Assembly: GCA_965224515.1 (NCBI GenBank)
Contig: OZ245051.1
Span: 2,418,001 to 2,482,000, forward strand
Origin: Sedimenticola_A sp040506425
Lineage (GTDB): Bacteria; Pseudomonadota; Gammaproteobacteria; Chromatiales; Chromatiaceae
Direction: 5' to 3'
DNA: 64,000 nt
Shown: positions 37,459-46,555 of the stretch, one piece after another
Position numbering within the stretch: the first letter of the stretch is position 1
Layout of the letters: each line of letters starts with the position of its first letter
Program-made: the position numbers and the translations under genes
The notes under the pieces: generated by a model
The model's input: only the letters and a program-made list of their open reading frames with translations
The model's database searches: none
What the model was told of the DNA's origin: nothing

Positions 37459-39207
37459 TCACCAGCGGTTGCTTATCCAGAGTGACTGGTAGGGAGCGAG
37501 TTCCATGGTTTCATCTGTCTCTTCAAACTGCTTCTTGCTGATCAGGTCTTTCCATTGTTCGATGCCGATCAGGTTGATGTCCGAGAGCAGCAGGGTCTGA
37601 GGCTCTGGGTTGATATTGTAGATGCAGAAGATGCTCTGACTTCGGTCCATGCTCTGGCGCCAGTAGCCGAACAGTTTACTGCCAAGGTGCAGGGTGAACT
37701 GGGTGGCGTTGGGGTGGAATGCCGGCTGCTGCTTGCGAATACTCATCAATGCATTAAGACGGTTGAAAACGCGGTGGTGATGAGTCGTGTCATCAGATAA
37801 CAGCTCCTCCAGTTCAGGGTAGTTCCATTGATGGCGGTTGATAGCCCGATTGTTACCGGTGTGTTCCACACGCTCCTGGTCGTTGCGTGTGGCAAACAGG
37901 CTGTGGATGTAGATGGCAGGTATTCCCTCCAGGCCCAGCATCAGGGCGTGGGCGCAGATGAAACGCTCTTCGGCCCAGCGGTCAGGGCCCTGGGTTGTAC
38001 CTTGTAGAGCGTCGAACAGGGAGATGTTTATCTCGTAGGCCTTCTGCCTCCCTCCCTCTGCGGCACGCCATGAGACCCGTCCCCCGAAGCTGATCATACT
38101 GTTGATCAGGTCGTCGATCTCGTTGTCAGAGAGCAGTCCCTCCACAGGGCGCAGGCCGATGCCATCGTGTGAAGCGATGAAGTTGAAGTAAGCAGTACCG
38201 TTCTGTGCCGGTGGCATGCTCATCATCCACTGCTTCAGGTAGGTGCAGTCGCCGGTGACCAGTGTGTTGACCAGCAGTGGCGGCAGGGAGAAGTTGTAGA
38301 CGCAGTGGGCCTCGTTGGCATTGCCGAAGTAGGTCAGGTTCTCCCGGTTGGGGATGTTGGTCTCGGTGATGATCACTGCATCGGGCTGGCTGCATTCGAT
38401 GAGGGTGCGCAGCAGGCGGATCACCTCGTGGGTCTCTTCCAGGTTGATGCAGCTGGTTCCCACCTTTTTCCAGAGAAAGGCTACTGCGTCGAGGCGGAAT
38501 ATTCTGACCCCATTGTCAAGGTAGTGGCGGATAATGCCCACCATCTCTTCCAGCACTTCGGGGTTTTTAAAGTTGAGATCCACCTGGTCGTGGCTGAAGG
38601 TGCACCATACATGCTGTATGCCATTGACGGTTTCTGTCTCCCTCAGCAGGGGTGAGGTGCGGGGCCTCACCACCAGGCTGGTGTCGACATCAGGCGATAT
38701 ACTCAGAAAGTAATCTTTTCCGGGAGATATACCTTTTTTAAAATTCTCAAACCACTGGCTACGGCTGGAGCAGTGGTTGATTACCAGGTCGGCCATCAGA
38801 CGGTAGTCATCAGCAATGGCCTGGATATCGCTCCACTCCCCGAGGGATTCGTTGACGCTGGCAAAGTTTATAACCGAAAAACCGTCATCAGAGCTGTAGG
38901 GGAAGAAGGGCAGTATATGCAGGCTGTTGATGGCGCCGCTACAGTACTCATCAAGAAAACGGTGCAGGGTCAACAGGGGCTTCTCGTCCGCCTGGTACAG
39001 GCTGTCACCATAGGTGATGGCAACAATGTCTGACTGGTTCCAGTGATTTTGATGTGAGACCGGCCTATGGCACTCCCTGTCGAGACCCATGATCTTGATC
39101 AGCCGGCTGGCTATCAGTTCAATCGGCTCATCGATCTTGATTCTGTCATAGATGTATTCAAGGTGGTGTCGAACCTTGCTGTATAACTGCTCTTTGCTTT
39201 TTGCCAT
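37459..39207 (-). CDS. GH13_18 glucosylglycerate phosphorylase (sucrose-phosphorylase-like)
   Basis: 582 aa. Family GH13 TIM barrel: HILPFFPYSSDDGFSV, DLVINHCSSRSQWF, the nucleophile aspartate in RIFRLDAVAF, and the acid/base glutamate in VIITETNIPN; FIASHDGIGLRP supplies the third acid. This is subfamily 18, with members using sucrose, sucrose-6-phosphate or glucosylglycerate. Position directly downstream of GpgS and its phosphatase supports glucosylglycerate phosphorylase, which releases glucose-1-phosphate and glycerate. Sucrose phosphorylase is the alternative. ATG 39207, 14 bp after gpgS. Confidence 0.85.
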   Translation of the reverse strand: MAKSKEQLYSKVRHHLEYIYDRIKIDEPIELIASRLIKIMGLDRECHRPVSHQNHWNQSDIVAITYGDSLYQADEKPLLTLHRFLDEYCSGAINSLHILPFFPYSSDDGFSVINFASVNESLGEWSDIQAIADDYRLMADLVINHCSSRSQWFENFKKGISPGKDYFLSISPDVDTSLVVRPRTSPLLRETETVNGIQHVWCTFSHDQVDLNFKNPEVLEEMVGIIRHYLDNGVRIFRLDAVAFLWKKVGTSCINLEETHEVIRLLRTLIECSQPDAVIITETNIPNRENLTYFGNANEAHCVYNFSLPPLLVNTLVTGDCTYLKQWMMSMPPAQNGTAYFNFIASHDGIGLRPVEGLLSDNEIDDLINSMISFGGRVSWRAAEGGRQKAYEINISLFDALQGTTQGPDRWAEERFICAHALMLGLEGIPAIYIHSLFATRNDQERVEHTGNNRAINRHQWNYPELEELLSDDTTHHHRVFNRLNALMSIRKQQPAFHPNATQFTLHLGSKLFGYWRQSMDRSQSIFCIYNINPEPQTLLLSDINLIGIEQWKDLISKKQFEETDETMELAPYQSLWISNRW

Positions 39208-39221
39208 CGATCTTCAGTCCG

Positions 39222-40448
39222 TCAACGTGAGAGAAACTCTTCAGTATCGGCTTCCACCGCCGCATTGAGTTTCTCGAAGATGTCGGGTACTGCGCTTACC
39301 ACCCGGTTCCAGCTGGCGATGAAGGGTTTTTCCATGGGTCTTTCAAGAAAGATCTGCCCGGCCTTCATGATGTTCTCCGCGAACATCTCCACAGACTCCT
39401 CTTCCTGGTGGATGTCCAGTTTGAGGCCGTTCATCAGGGCGTCGTTGTTGTAGGTTTCGACAAAGTCCAGGGCGATGCGGAAGTAGGTGGCCTTGAGAGA
39501 GCGGAAGGTCTCATGGGTGAATACCTCTCCCTGGGTTGCAAGCTTGCGGAAGATCGACTTTGCGATGTCGATGGACATCTTCGAAAGCCCTGCATTCTGG
39601 TCATCCAGTGAGAGATTCTGGTGCTTGTGGTCATAGATATCTGCGATGTCCGCCTGGCAGAGACGGTTATTGGAGTAGTTACGGTGCATCTCCGAAAGCA
39701 CGCCGATCTCCAGTCCCCAGTCGCTTGGAATGCGGATATCGTTGAGCACGTCCCGGCGGAACGAGAACTCCCCGGCCAGGGGATAACGGTAACTGTCGAG
39801 ATACTCAAGGTACTCCCTGTGGCCGATCACCTTCTTCAGTGCCCGTAGCAGGGGAGTGACCAGTAGCCGGCTGACCCGTCCATTGATCTTGCCGTCGGCC
39901 ACCCTGGCGTAGTAGCCCTTGCAAAACTCGTAGTTGAATTGGGGATTGGCAACCGGGTAGATAAGTCGGGCCAGCAGTTCACGGTCGTAGGTGAGTATGT
40001 CACAGTCATGGAGGGCAACGGACTCCGCCTTGTTGGATGCCAGGATGTAGCCCATGCAATACCAGACGTTGCGTCCCTTACCCAGCTCTTTTGGCGCCAG
40101 GTCATGCTTTTTCAGTTCGGTATCCAGTGCCTGCAGTCTGGGGCCCTCGTTCCAGAGTACCCGGTGGTGCTGGGGCAGTTCGCCAAAGAACTCCAGAGCG
40201 TGGCGGTACTGCGCTTCGCTGGCCCGGTCCAGGCCGATGACAACCTGGGAGAGGTAGGGCACCTGTTTCAGGTGGGAGATGATATTTGGCAGCGCCTCGC
40301 CCTCCAGTTCGGAGTAGAGCGAGGGGAGTATGAGGGACATGGGGCGCTGCCTGCTGAACTCGAGCAGCTCTTTTTCCAATTCTCCAAGGGGCCGGTCAGA
40401 GAGGTTATGCAGGGTGGTGATGATGCCGTTCTGGTAAAAGTCACCCAT
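39222..40448 (-). CDS. gpgS: Glucosyl-3-phosphoglycerate synthase (GT81)
   Basis: 408-aa retaining glucosyltransferase that joins glucose from an NDP-glucose (ADP- or GDP-glucose) to 3-phosphoglycerate. The GT-A metal site is visible as LHDCDILTYDRELLARL; YPLAGEFSFRRDVL and DWGLEIGVLSEMHRN form the acceptor region typical of GpgS/MpgS. 8-nt overlap with the upstream phosphatase gene indicates translational coupling. 3-phosphoglycerate is the direct product of RuBisCO in this organism. Mannosyl transfer cannot be wholly excluded, but no mannose-nucleotide genes are near. Confidence 0.9.
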   Translation of the reverse strand: MGDFYQNGIITTLHNLSDRPLGELEKELLEFSRQRPMSLILPSLYSELEGEALPNIISHLKQVPYLSQVVIGLDRASEAQYRHALEFFGELPQHHRVLWNEGPRLQALDTELKKHDLAPKELGKGRNVWYCMGYILASNKAESVALHDCDILTYDRELLARLIYPVANPQFNYEFCKGYYARVADGKINGRVSRLLVTPLLRALKKVIGHREYLEYLDSYRYPLAGEFSFRRDVLNDIRIPSDWGLEIGVLSEMHRNYSNNRLCQADIADIYDHKHQNLSLDDQNAGLSKMSIDIAKSIFRKLATQGEVFTHETFRSLKATYFRIALDFVETYNNDALMNGLKLDIHQEEESVEMFAENIMKAGQIFLERPMEKPFIASWNRVVSAVPDIFEKLNAAVEADTEEFLSR

Positions 40449-41298
40449 AGTGTTTTTCCTGGTACTGTGTACTGAAGGGCAGGGATTCGAGTATCGTCTC
40501 CATGCCTTCGGCCCAGCCCGTTGGGCCGTAACCTTCCGAGACCACCACGGAATCTGGTCTGGAAAGTTCCAGGGTGTCGTGGGCAGGAGAGCGGATTACC
40601 AGGGCATGATCTGCTGTCTCGAGCATTGCGATGTCGTTCTTGCCGTCGCCGATGGCTATGGTGTAACAGTCGGCTACCGTGGGCTGGCGCATGTACTCGA
40701 GGGTGAGCCACTGCATGGCCATGCCCTTGTCTGTTTTGCCTGAGACGTGAATGAAACGGGCGCCATGCTGGATGTATGCCCCTTTACGCTCCAGGGCCCA
40801 TGAGAAGCGCTTCAGCTCTTCCTCGCCCCCATTCCACCGGACAGGTTCACCGTACTCCCTGAGGGAGGCACGTTTTGCCTCAGTGGGTTTCAGTCCAGTC
40901 ATCTCAGATATCTCTTCGATGCTGGATTCGGCGAAGGTGGTGAACTCCTCGCTGAAGTCAGCCCAGTTGTCGAGAATCAGGTCGAGCCACTGCTGACGGG
41001 GTGCACAGAAGGATTTCACCCAGTAGTTGTCTACCAGCCGGGTGCCGGCGGGCTGCTGCTTGAAATAACCCTCCGGGATGAATACGGCCGCACCGTTCTC
41101 CACAATGAAAGGGTGGGGGTTTTTCAGGGTGCGTCTCAATTCGAGTAGTTCAGCCCGGGTTTTGCTGGTGGCAGGGATCATGGGAACTCCCCTCAGCTCA
41201 AGTTTTTTTAGCATGGGGTCAGCAGGGGCATGGCTGTAGCTGTAGTGGTCAAGTAGAGACCCGTCCATATCACTGAATATAAGTAGCGTCGGTGTCAT
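40441..41298 (-). CDS. HAD-IIB phosphatase, glucosyl/mannosyl-3-phosphoglycerate phosphatase type
   Basis: About 285 aa from ATG 41298 (GGGGAAG 8 nt upstream); GTG 41307 is less likely. HAD motifs: nucleophile FSDMDGSLLD near residues 8-17, PATSKTRAELLEL as motif II region, and IGDGKNDIAMLETAD as motif IV. The IVENGAAVFIPEGYF cap-domain sequence is typical of MpgP/YedP relatives. It dephosphorylates the product of GpgS to glucosylglycerate. First gene of the operon, divergent from glgC. Confidence 0.9.
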   Translation of the reverse strand: MTPTLLIFSDMDGSLLDHYSYSHAPADPMLKKLELRGVPMIPATSKTRAELLELRRTLKNPHPFIVENGAAVFIPEGYFKQQPAGTRLVDNYWVKSFCAPRQQWLDLILDNWADFSEEFTTFAESSIEEISEMTGLKPTEAKRASLREYGEPVRWNGGEEELKRFSWALERKGAYIQHGARFIHVSGKTDKGMAMQWLTLEYMRQPTVADCYTIAIGDGKNDIAMLETADHALVIRSPAHDTLELSRPDSVVVSEGYGPTGWAEGMETILESLPFSTQYQEKHYG

Positions 41299-41307
41299 CG
41301 GATTCAC

Positions 41308-41638
41308 TTCCCCGGGCTCTCAATGCCCGTCCGTTTCAATCAATACCTGCCTGAACCTGATTGCAATTACCGTTCCCGCTTATGAGATTTGCCGTTCCAG
41401 GGCGATTTGCCCCAATCCTGCCTGGCGTTGTGTGCGATTTTGGTGCATGCGGGTTACCCCGTTCCTGTTGGTGCCAGAAATTGGTGCGTGATAGTCATCC
41501 ATGGCTCTCTCTTCCCTTGTGGATTCAGCCAACTCAATGGCGCGGCTGGATTTAGGCCTGCTTTTTGCTGGTGCATTGGAATATTGATATTGCTGACAGC
41601 CTCTCCGGGAAGGGGTTGGATATGACAGGAGTACACCG
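41308..41638. other. Divergent control region between the glucosylglycerate operon and glgC
   Basis: About 330 bp separate the two divergent transcription units. I see no additional gene, tRNA or strong hairpin. The ribosome site for glgC is weak (GACAGGAG at 41617-41624 is 14 nt from the ATG). This region must hold both promoters; shared control would suit the linked metabolism but I cannot name the operator. Confidence 0.5.
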
Positions 41639-42856
41639 ATGCATGAAAACACCCTGACTCTAATTCTGGCCGGTGGACAGGGGTCGCGACTGCAGCCTTT
41701 GACAAACGATCGCGCAAAGCCTGCTGTACCGTTCGGAGGCAAGTACAGGATTATCGACTTTGCACTGGTCAACTGCCTGCACTCGGGGTTGCGACGCATC
41801 CTGGTTATGACCCAGTACAAGTCCCACTCCCTGCAGAAACACCTGCGTGATGGCTGGTCCCTGTTTAATCCTGAACTTGGTGAATTCATCACCGTGGTGC
41901 CGCCACAGATGCGCACCGGTGAAAGCTGGTATGGCGGTACCGCTGATGCGGTTCGACAGAACCTCTATATGCTGAAGAGAAGTGGTGCCGAACAGGTGCT
42001 GATTCTGTCGGGAGACCATATCTACCGTATGGACTACGCAGCGATGCTCCGGTCCCATGAGGAGAGTGGTGCTGACCTGACAGTTGCATGTATGCAGGTC
42101 CCCACGGACGAGGCCAGGCAGTTCGGCGTAATGTCTGTACATGATAATGGGCGGATAACCCGGTTCGAAGAGAAACCGGAAAACCCTGCGCTGCTTCCGG
42201 GAAGCGGTGGGCATGCACTGGCATCCATGGGTATCTATGTCTTTTCCATGGATACGTTACTGAAGGCCCTGGAGGAGAATGAAGGTGAAGCATCAAGCCA
42301 CGACTTCGGTCATGATATTATCCCGCGGTTGATCGATGAGGCGGGGGTCTATGCCTACCGTTTCGGCGGTGAGTCGGGGCGGGTCAGTCCTGACCGCTAC
42401 TGGCGTGATGTGGGTACCCTGGACAGCTTCTACGAGGCCAACATGGATCTGCTTAACCCGGTGCCTTCACTCGATCTTTATCAGTCTGACTGGCCGATCC
42501 GGACTTACCAGGCCCAGTACCCCCCGGCACGGACCGTTCCCGGTATTTCGGGTAGCGAGGGCATCTTTGTAAACTCCATTGCGTCCGGCGGAGTACTGAT
42601 CGTCGGCGGCGCGGTACAACACTCTATACTCTTTCCCCATGTCAGCGTCGGAGACGAGGCGTTAGTTCACGACTCCATTCTCTTCAACAATGTTGAGGTG
42701 GGCGAGGGTGCCCAGCTTGAGCGCTGTATTGTCGACAAGGGGGTGAAAATACCACCTGGGGAAACCATTGGTCTGGACCTGGAAAAGGATGCGGCCCGTT
42801 TTACAGTTTCAGAGAAAGGGGTTGTGGTGGTGCCCAAGGACTATGAGTTTGGGTGA
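41639..42856 (+). CDS. glgC: Glucose-1-phosphate adenylyltransferase
   Basis: 405 aa. Converts glucose-1-phosphate and ATP to ADP-glucose, the donor for glycogen and for some GpgS enzymes. The nucleotide loop LAGGQGSRLQPLTNDRAKPAVPFGGKYRIIDFAL is near residue 10; LSGDHIYRMDY, EEKPENP and YWRDVGTLDSFYEANMDL are further landmarks, followed by a left-handed beta-helix C-terminal domain. No glgA or glgB in the window, and the gene faces the glucosylglycerate operon, which suggests a link to solute synthesis. Confidence 0.96.
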   Translation: MHENTLTLILAGGQGSRLQPLTNDRAKPAVPFGGKYRIIDFALVNCLHSGLRRILVMTQYKSHSLQKHLRDGWSLFNPELGEFITVVPPQMRTGESWYGGTADAVRQNLYMLKRSGAEQVLILSGDHIYRMDYAAMLRSHEESGADLTVACMQVPTDEARQFGVMSVHDNGRITRFEEKPENPALLPGSGGHALASMGIYVFSMDTLLKALEENEGEASSHDFGHDIIPRLIDEAGVYAYRFGGESGRVSPDRYWRDVGTLDSFYEANMDLLNPVPSLDLYQSDWPIRTYQAQYPPARTVPGISGSEGIFVNSIASGGVLIVGGAVQHSILFPHVSVGDEALVHDSILFNNVEVGEGAQLERCIVDKGVKIPPGETIGLDLEKDAARFTVSEKGVVVVPKDYEFG

Positions 42857-43019
42857 CGGTTCAAGCAGTACTTCCCCCGTAACGGGGCTTCCCTGAATAG
42901 CAGCCGTCTGGATAATCGAATGGCCAGTCAGTGGATTGACGTCATCTGCCAGTGATAAATTGTATTTCTACCACTAATATTGAGATGGCATACAGAGATA
43001 CAGTTACTGGGGTGGAGTT

Positions 43020-44066
43020 GTGCTGAGATCTGCAATTTTCAAAGCAACAGTGTTGTTGAGCATGTTCGGCATTTTGTCGGGATGTGCCAGTACATATGTG
43101 GATGATCGTAGCCGTTCGCCTCACTTCATAGACGGCCAGTTCAGAAACGGCATCGAGTCTCCCCGAAGCTTGTGGTCTTTTCTGAAGATGCGGCTGAGCA
43201 CCGAGTACTCTGAATGGCCGGAGTGGATTGAAAGTGCCTATGGTCCAAAGCCTGCGGACCGGATTATTGGAAATGAAATCCATGTCACCCACATCAATCA
43301 CTCCACCGTATTGGTTCAGACCGGTGGCTACAATGTGCTCACCGATCCCATCTATTCTGAACGCTGCAGCCCGTTTTCTTTTATCGGTCCCAAGCGGGTT
43401 CGAAATCCCGGGTTACGGTTTGACGATCTGCCGAAGATCGACGTGGTGGTCATCAGTCACGACCACTATGATCATCTGGACCTGTCCACGATTCAACGGC
43501 TGGTTGAAAGGGATAGCCCGAAGATCTACCTGGGGCTGGGTGTAGGACAACGTCTGGACGACTTGGGAAATGTAAAAGAACTCGATTGGTGGGAGAAAAC
43601 CGAAGTGGATAAGGACTTCTCACTTACATTCGTGCCTGTTCAGCACTTCTCCGGCAGAACACCCTTTGACCGCTTCTCAACCCTCTGGGGGGGATACGTG
43701 CTCGAAATAGGCGACAGAAAAGTCTATTTCGGCGGCGACAGTGGTTACGCCAATCACTATATAGAGACATTCGAAAAATTCGGTCCGATGGATCTCTCGC
43801 TGCTGCCGGTGGGTGGGTACGCCCCACGTGACTTCATGGGCTTCGCCCACCTGGACCCCAAGCAGGCTGTACAAGCCCACCTGGATCTACAGTCCGGAAA
43901 ATCAATCGGCATCCATCACAGCACCTTTCAGCTAACACAGGAGGCTGTAGGTGAACCGATTGAGTTGTTGGCGAAAGAGAGCCTGGCTGCTGGTTTGGAA
44001 GGGGGAGTGTTCATCACCCCTGAATTTGGAACGGCTATCGTTGTAGAGGCTATTTCAGATGACTGA
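43020..44066 (+). CDS. Lipoprotein MBL-fold hydrolase (NAPE-PLD/UlaG-like)
   Basis: 348 aa from GTG 43020 (GGAG 6 nt upstream). The N-terminus is a lipoprotein signal with lipobox LSGC, so it is membrane anchored in the periplasm. The hydrolase has THINHSTVLVQTGGYNVLTDP, the metal motif SHDHYDHLD, FGGDSGY, and HHSTF late in the chain. This is the COG2220 group related to NAPE-phospholipase D, so a phospholipid or lactone substrate is plausible but not shown. Stands alone with about 160 bp upstream. Confidence 0.85.
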   Translation: MLRSAIFKATVLLSMFGILSGCASTYVDDRSRSPHFIDGQFRNGIESPRSLWSFLKMRLSTEYSEWPEWIESAYGPKPADRIIGNEIHVTHINHSTVLVQTGGYNVLTDPIYSERCSPFSFIGPKRVRNPGLRFDDLPKIDVVVISHDHYDHLDLSTIQRLVERDSPKIYLGLGVGQRLDDLGNVKELDWWEKTEVDKDFSLTFVPVQHFSGRTPFDRFSTLWGGYVLEIGDRKVYFGGDSGYANHYIETFEKFGPMDLSLLPVGGYAPRDFMGFAHLDPKQAVQAHLDLQSGKSIGIHHSTFQLTQEAVGEPIELLAKESLAAGLEGGVFITPEFGTAIVVEAISDD

Positions 44067-44139
44067 TTTCCCGGTTAATTCCTGAATGTCCGCTTTCGGA
44101 TCCAAGTAACACTCTTTTTCAAGTAATGACCAATAATGG

Positions 44140-44598
44140 TCATACCGCCAACGCTGTCTTCTTGCAGATTGTTCTCAGGGCAAAGTTGGAGCGGATTCGG
44201 GCGACACCCGGAAAGCTGGAGAGATATTGTCTGTGAATGCGCTCGTAGTCACGGGTGTCAGCGGCAACCACGCGTATGAGATAGTCGCTGTCACCAGACA
44301 TCAGGTAACACTCCATGATTTCGGGGCACGCTTTCACCGCCTCCTCGAAGGCGTCCAGAGCTTCCTCGCTCTGCATGCCAAGGCTGATCTCAACGAAAAT
44401 GTTGGTTGGCTTGCCTACCTTCTCCTGGTTGACCAGCATTACCCGGTCTTCGATGATGCCGCTATCTTCCAGTCGCTGCACACGCCGCAGGCAGGCAGAT
44501 GGTGAGAGATTGATTCTCTCTGCAAGTTCGGCATTGGTCACGCCGCAGTCGGCCTGCAACAGGTTGAGAATATTACGATCTGTCTTGTCGGGTTCCAT
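44140..44598 (-). CDS. Lrp/AsnC-family regulator, probably of ald
   Basis: 152 aa. N-terminal AsnC helix-turn-helix (DRNILNLLQADCGVTNAELAERINLSPSACLRRVQRLEDSGII) and C-terminal RAM effector domain (FVEISLGMQSEEALDAFEEAV, MSGDSDYLIRV). Divergent from ald with about 160 bp between starts, the common arrangement for an alanine-responsive activator (AldR/BkdR-like). ATG 44598. Confidence 0.92.
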   Translation of the reverse strand: MEPDKTDRNILNLLQADCGVTNAELAERINLSPSACLRRVQRLEDSGIIEDRVMLVNQEKVGKPTNIFVEISLGMQSEEALDAFEEAVKACPEIMECYLMSGDSDYLIRVVAADTRDYERIHRQYLSSFPGVARIRSNFALRTICKKTALAV

Positions 44599-44758
44599 AT
44601 TTCGAATAATCCATCGTAATTAAGCTTAAAAGCGAAAGTATATTGCAAAATATAGACGCTCCATGATGCAACTTGCAACCAAATTCCATCAGTTTCTACC
44701 TATTATCTCCTCCATGAGGAAGCACTCCTGCTTCAGCTTCAGTCGCGGAGATACGAAG

Positions 44759-45877
44759 ATGCTTATTGGCGTACCTAAAGAGATAAAGAACCATGAGTAC
44801 CGCGTGGGAATGACACCCGGTGCCGTGCGCGAGGCGATTGCTCATGGTCATAGTGTCATTGTAGAGACCAACGCAGGAGCTGGTATTGGCCAGGATGACG
44901 ACGCCTACCGGGCAGTGGGTGCAAAGATCTGTGGCGTTGCCGGGGATGTCTACTCCAAGGCGGAGATGATTGTTAAGGTCAAGGAGCCCCAGCCTGTGGA
45001 GTGCCGGATGTTGAGGGAAGGGCAATTACTCTTTACCTATCTCCATCTCGCTCCTGATCCTGCACAGACTGAGCTGTTGCAGCAGTCCGGTTGCACAGCT
45101 ATTGCTTACGAGACTATCACCGACGCGAGTGGCGGCTTGCCGCTGCTTGCCCCAATGAGCGAGGTGGCAGGACGCATGGCGACCCAGGTCGGTGCCTGTT
45201 CCCTGCAGAAGGCCAATGGCGGCAGTGGTGTGTTGCTGGGAGGTGTTCCGGGTACCCATGCTGCGAAGGTTACTGTTGTTGGCGGTGGTGTGGTTGGTAC
45301 CAATGCAGCACGCATGGCGTTAGGCCTGGGAGCCGAAGTCACTATTCTCGACAAGTCATTGCCCCGTCTGCGCTACCTGGATGATCTGTTCGGTCCCATG
45401 CTGAAGACTCGTTATGCAACCCTGGATTCCCTGGAAGAGCTGATTCTGGAGGCGGACATGGTTGTGGGGGCGGTACTTGTTCCAGGTGCTGCGGCTCCCA
45501 AGCTGGTGTCACGGGATATGTTGGGCATGATGAAGTCGGGGTCGGTGCTGGTGGATGTCGCTATCGACCAGGGAGGCTGTTTCGAGACGTCGAAGGCAAC
45601 CACCCATGCCGATCCGACGTACATCGTGGACGATATCGTCCACTACTGCGTTGCCAACATGCCGGGGGCTGTGGCAAAAACATCCACTTTCGCCCTGAAC
45701 AACGCCACCTTGCCGTTTACCCTGGCCCTTGCCGACAAGGGCTGGCAGCAGGCCTGTGCTGATGACCTCCACCTGCTGGAAGGCATGAATATTCATGCCG
45801 GAAAGGTTACGTACAGAGCGGTTGCGGAAGCACTCGACAAAGAGTACGCACCGGCAGACGAGGTATTGGCTGCATAG
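44759..45877 (+). CDS. ald: Alanine dehydrogenase
   Basis: 372 aa from ATG 44759 (MLIGVPKEIKNHEYRVGMTP); longer in-frame starts at 44663 are not in the family. NAD-dependent conversion of L-alanine to pyruvate and ammonia. The substrate-domain VKVKEPQP holds the conserved lysine, LFTYLHLAP the histidine, and VTVVGGGVVGTNAARMALG is the NAD-binding Rossmann motif. Next to its Lrp-type regulator. With alaC broken, this may be a remaining pyruvate/alanine route. Confidence 0.96.
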   Translation: MLIGVPKEIKNHEYRVGMTPGAVREAIAHGHSVIVETNAGAGIGQDDDAYRAVGAKICGVAGDVYSKAEMIVKVKEPQPVECRMLREGQLLFTYLHLAPDPAQTELLQQSGCTAIAYETITDASGGLPLLAPMSEVAGRMATQVGACSLQKANGGSGVLLGGVPGTHAAKVTVVGGGVVGTNAARMALGLGAEVTILDKSLPRLRYLDDLFGPMLKTRYATLDSLEELILEADMVVGAVLVPGAAAPKLVSRDMLGMMKSGSVLVDVAIDQGGCFETSKATTHADPTYIVDDIVHYCVANMPGAVAKTSTFALNNATLPFTLALADKGWQQACADDLHLLEGMNIHAGKVTYRAVAEALDKEYAPADEVLAA

Positions 45878-45907
45878 TTGATGCAGGGGCGTGGTGCTGG
45901 CCTCAGT

Positions 45908-46195
45908 TTATTGAGGCCAAAGTGCGATGCCCATAAACATGAAGTAGATAGAGAGCAGCAGACAGCAACCGGTGGTGATCGTGTAGATCGGCTTCATGCC
46001 GGTGGCCATGATATGGCGGATGCCAATGTAAGAGCCTATCGCAGTTGCGAAGAAGCCGAATTCGTTGACCACCAGCAGAGTCAACAGTGGAACGGCAGGC
46101 GTACCTGCGTTATTGATCTGGTTGCCGTAGATCACAATCAACAGAAGCGTGAGGCCCAAGGCCAGGGCGATGAATGGATAGTTCTGTTTTTTCAT
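45908..46195 (-). CDS. Small membrane protein of unknown function
   Basis: 95 aa with three predicted membrane helices: PFIALALGLTLLLIVIYG, VPLLTLLVVNEFGFFATAIGSYIGI, and YTITTGCCLLLSIYFMFMGIALW. No Sec-type cleavage site. The charge pattern suggests an N-terminus in the cytoplasm. No family that I recognise. Convergent with ald. Codon use normal, ATG 46195, so likely a real gene. Confidence 0.65.
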   Translation of the reverse strand: MKKQNYPFIALALGLTLLLIVIYGNQINNAGTPAVPLLTLLVVNEFGFFATAIGSYIGIRHIMATGMKPIYTITTGCCLLLSIYFMFMGIALWPQ

Positions 46196-46198
46196 TGA

Positions 46199-46555
46199 TG
46201 GGTCTTATCCCGTTGGGGTTTTCCTGTTCTCAGTAAGCTAACACGCGCGATTTAATTTTACTACGAATGCTCACAACGCCCAGGTTTTTCAGTGCCCGCG
46301 TCTGATTAAACCCAATAGCATGAGGAAGCATTCAACGGCAACCAGTCGTCCGTCATGCTCTTTGCCGTCCCCTATGTGTTTATCTCTTTTTACTGTTTGC
46401 AATGCGGCTGGTTCAATTGTGATCATTTCGTGATTTTTCCGTGATACGCCTGCTACCTGTTTGGCCTTTAATGCTTCCCAAGCCGATTCATTTCGGTGAT
46501 TCGAATTACATGTACTGCCGCAAACCTGCGGCAACAGTTTAAAGGTGAACACAAC
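46199..46555. other. Regulatory leader region of the Met-rich protein gene
   Basis: 357 bp without a gene. It contains the triple GTGAT repeat at 46419-46445, a further single GTGAT at 46496, and a hairpin TGCCGCAAACCTGCGGCA at about 46515-46532. A minus-strand ORF at 46289-46552 is not supported. The hairpin is 25-40 nt upstream of the ATG and could be a 5'-UTR element. Confidence 0.65.
46419..46445 (+). promoter_or_regulatory. Triple GTGAT direct repeat, 11-bp period (candidate response-regulator box)
   Basis: GTGAT begins at 46419, 46430 and 46441, exactly one helical turn apart, about 110 bp upstream of the Met-rich gene. OmpR-family regulators bind direct repeats with this spacing. A near-identical triple repeat lies upstream of msrAB (51095-51121). 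Confidence 0.75.

Noticed and set aside
42875..42887. CCCCG/CGGGG hairpin after glgC as a terminator
   Set aside because: Only a 5-bp stem with a 3-nt loop and no T-tract.
46289..46552. Minus-strand frame of 87 codons in the leader of the Met-rich gene
   Set aside because: No ribosome site; it covers the regulatory repeats and hairpin. It could be a decayed gene fragment, but I cannot match it to a family.
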